From contig CAZUGK010000201.1 of NCBI GenBank assembly GCA_964619815.1, positions 1 to 6,087 of the forward strand: DNA of 6,087 nt. The letters run 5' to 3'. The notes under the pieces were generated by a model. The model was given only the letters and a program-made list of their open reading frames with translations. It had not been told where the DNA came from and searched no databases. This document shows, one piece after another, positions 4,762-6,087 of this stretch; positions within the stretch are counted from its first letter, which is position 1; every line of letters starts with the position of its first letter. Origin of the DNA: BRH-c25 sp964619815. Lineage in GTDB: Bacteria; Bacillota; Clostridia; Lutisporales; Lutisporaceae. The position numbers were made by a program, and so were the translations under genes.

Positions 4762-5766
4762 ATGAGAAAAAGAGTAACTAGCATTATCCTGGCCACTGTA
4801 CTTAGTTTATCTGTAGTTCTAACAGGCTGTTCAAACAGCTCAGCAGGCGGAGCCTCTGCACCGGAAGCTACCAAACCGGCGAAAAAGCAGGATGTTGTAA
4901 TTGGTACCGGAGGAACAGCGGGAACCTACTATGTAATTGCAGCTGCGATGGCTTCTGCTATTAACAACAATTCTCAAACAATCAACGTAATTGCACAACC
5001 TTCAAAAGGATCTGTTGAAAACCTTAATCTTGCTCACAGCGGCGATATTCAAATGGGTATGTCAAACTCCGACGGCGTATACTTCGCTGCAAATGGAACA
5101 AATATGTATGAAAAAACCGGGAAGCTCAATATATCAGGCTTGATGTCCTTATATATGAGTGCAGGACAGATGGCCACTTTAAAAACTTCCGGTATAGAAA
5201 CCTATGCAGATTTAAAAGGTAAAAAGGTTGTTCTGGGGCCACCTAGCACAACAATAGTTGAAATGTCAAAAGCAATACTGACTGCTTATGGAATTGACCC
5301 TGAAAAGGATATAACTCCTTATTATCTTTCATTTGATGAAGGACTTCAGAAGCTGACTGACGGAGAGGTCGATGCATCCTTCTTTGTTGCAGGTATTCCT
5401 ACTTCAGCAATGATCAATGCAACTTCAACAGGTAATGTCAAGCTTGTAGACGTTGATCAGGAAATAATAGATAAAATTGCTGCAGAGAAACCTTACTACA
5501 TTCCTTTCAAGATACCTGCCGGAACCTACAAGGGAACTGACAAGGATATAAATACTTTCAAAATCATGACTGAAATATTCGTTAACAACGACGTTCCTGA
5601 AGAGGTAGCATATGAATTCGTAAAACAGGCTTTGGAAAATATCGATGAATATAAAGAAGCCCATGTTGTTGCAAAGGAAATAACTCCAGAAACCGCTGTA
5701 AAGACAAGTGCCCCGCTTCACCCGGGTGCGGCTAAATATTACAAGGAAATCGGAGTACTTAAATAA
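4762..5766 (+). CDS. TAXI family TRAP transporter solute-binding lipoprotein
   Basis: Extracytoplasmic substrate-binding component of a TRAP transporter, 334 residues, usual for the TAXI type. The N-terminus is a lipoprotein signal: MRKR, a hydrophobic core, and the lipobox Leu20-Thr-Gly-Cys23. The mature protein is therefore lipid-anchored outside the membrane, with a Ser/Gly/Ala/Pro linker to about residue 40. The TAXI fold starts at VVIGTGGTAGTYYVIAAAMA (45-64), followed by SKGSVENLNL (81-90), MGMSNSDGVYFAANG (98-112) and a GLQKLTDGEVDASFFVAG region, all typical of the family. The start follows AAAGGGTG (4748-4755). It lies 75 bases after the aldolase stop with no terminator between, so it is part of the operon. 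TAXI proteins generally bind small carboxylates; here the likely cargo is the carboxylic acid broken down by the three upstream enzymes. The actual ligand cannot be read from the sequence. Confidence 0.92.
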   Translation: MRKRVTSIILATVLSLSVVLTGCSNSSAGGASAPEATKPAKKQDVVIGTGGTAGTYYVIAAAMASAINNNSQTINVIAQPSKGSVENLNLAHSGDIQMGMSNSDGVYFAANGTNMYEKTGKLNISGLMSLYMSAGQMATLKTSGIETYADLKGKKVVLGPPSTTIVEMSKAILTAYGIDPEKDITPYYLSFDEGLQKLTDGEVDASFFVAGIPTSAMINATSTGNVKLVDVDQEIIDKIAAEKPYYIPFKIPAGTYKGTDKDINTFKIMTEIFVNNDVPEEVAYEFVKQALENIDEYKEAHVVAKEITPETAVKTSAPLHPGAAKYYKEIGVLK

Positions 5767-5796
5767 GAGCACATAAAGTATTGTGATGCAATGATT

Positions 5797-5834
5797 ATCA
5801 AGGTCGGGTTCCCTTCTAATATTCCGGCCTTGAT
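5797..5834 (+). promoter_or_regulatory. Intercistronic hairpin between binding protein and permease
   Basis: ATCAAGGTCGGG (5797-5808) pairs with TCCGGCCTTGAT (5823-5834) over 12 base pairs (two G-U) around a 14-base loop. No T-run follows, so it is not a standard terminator. Its place just after a solute-binding protein gene suggests an mRNA-stabilising or partial-attenuation element that keeps binding-protein levels above permease levels, as seen in many transporter operons. That role is inference. Confidence 0.5.
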
Positions 5835-5912
5835 GGACATTGCGGCATGTTACCAGCAAACCATGAAAGATTGATAAGAGTTATGTAGAGTGCAATTGAT
5901 TGGAGGTATATA

Positions 5913-6087
5913 ATGGAAACGATTGCAAAAGAGTCTCCAGGTAAAAAGAATCTATTAAAAATCACTGATACACTTGTACTAATAATCAGTATAGGCTTGG
6001 CTTTATTTCACATGTACACCGCATCCATCGGCGTTTTGCCTGCCTACGAACAGTCGGCTATTCACTGGGGTCTGATAGGAACATACA
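5913..6087 (+). CDS. TRAP transporter fused permease (4TM/12TM, DctQM type), N-terminal fragment
   Basis: Only the first 58 codons are present; the gene runs off the right edge. The ATG follows GGAGG (5902-5906). After a short charged N-terminus (residues 1-17, with three Lys near 11-16) there is a first membrane helix at about 18-40 (ITDTLVLIISIGLALFHMY). Next comes the signature-like MYTASIGVLPAYEQSAIHWG (34-53) and the start of a second helix. This opening is typical of the fused small-plus-large membrane subunit that partners TAXI binding proteins. It would form the ion-driven uptake channel in the cytoplasmic membrane for the solute captured by the preceding lipoprotein. It lies 146 bases downstream of that gene, past the hairpin, in the same operon. 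Confidence 0.85.
   Translation, partial: METIAKESPGKKNLLKITDTLVLIISIGLALFHMYTASIGVLPAYEQSAIHWGLIGTY

Overview
The window looks like chromosomal DNA from a low-to-moderate GC, anaerobic Firmicute (Clostridia-like). The reasons are strong AGGAGG-type ribosome sites, sigma-A promoters with near-consensus boxes, a lipoprotein solute-binding protein with a Gram-positive style lipobox, and a small gene that only makes sense if UGA is read as selenocysteine. No mobile element, CRISPR array, tRNA or rRNA was seen.

Left part (1-1281): three small genes. A 52-residue two-helix membrane protein reads leftward (113-271). Divergent from it is a 93-codon HesB/IscA-like selenoprotein (438-719). It has a sigma-A promoter, a CsoR-type GC-rich palindrome over the probable transcription start, an in-frame UGA at the cluster-ligand cysteine position, a SECIS-like hairpin just after it, and a terminator. 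Convergent with it is a small zinc-ribbon gene (788-1016) that appears frameshifted. The stretch 1017-1281 carries no gene but holds a promoter-like sequence and a perfect 19-bp inverted repeat, which could be a terminator or the end of a small RNA.

Right part (1282-6087): a regulated catabolic operon. A GntR/FCD repressor gene reads leftward (1282-1923). Across a 381-base divergent region starts an operon of five genes: a DUF6282-type metal-dependent hydrolase, a PIG-L-fold protein resembling GalB (4-oxalomesaconate hydratase), an RraA-fold class II aldolase resembling 4-carboxy-4-hydroxy-2-oxoadipate (CHA) aldolase, a TAXI-type TRAP solute-binding lipoprotein, and the start of a fused TRAP permease that runs off the window. 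The same palindrome core, ATTGTTNAACAAT, lies just downstream of both divergent promoters, so the GntR protein probably represses itself and the operon.

How the genes could work together (inference): the TRAP transporter imports a carboxylate. DUF6282 opens or hydrolyses it. The GalB-like enzyme hydrates an unsaturated oxo-tricarboxylate. The aldolase cleaves the product to pyruvate plus oxaloacetate (or a similar oxoacid). This would be the lower half of the protocatechuate 4,5-cleavage / gallate route without any ring-cleaving dioxygenase, with DUF6282 in the place normally held by a 2-pyrone-4,6-dicarboxylate (PDC) hydrolase.
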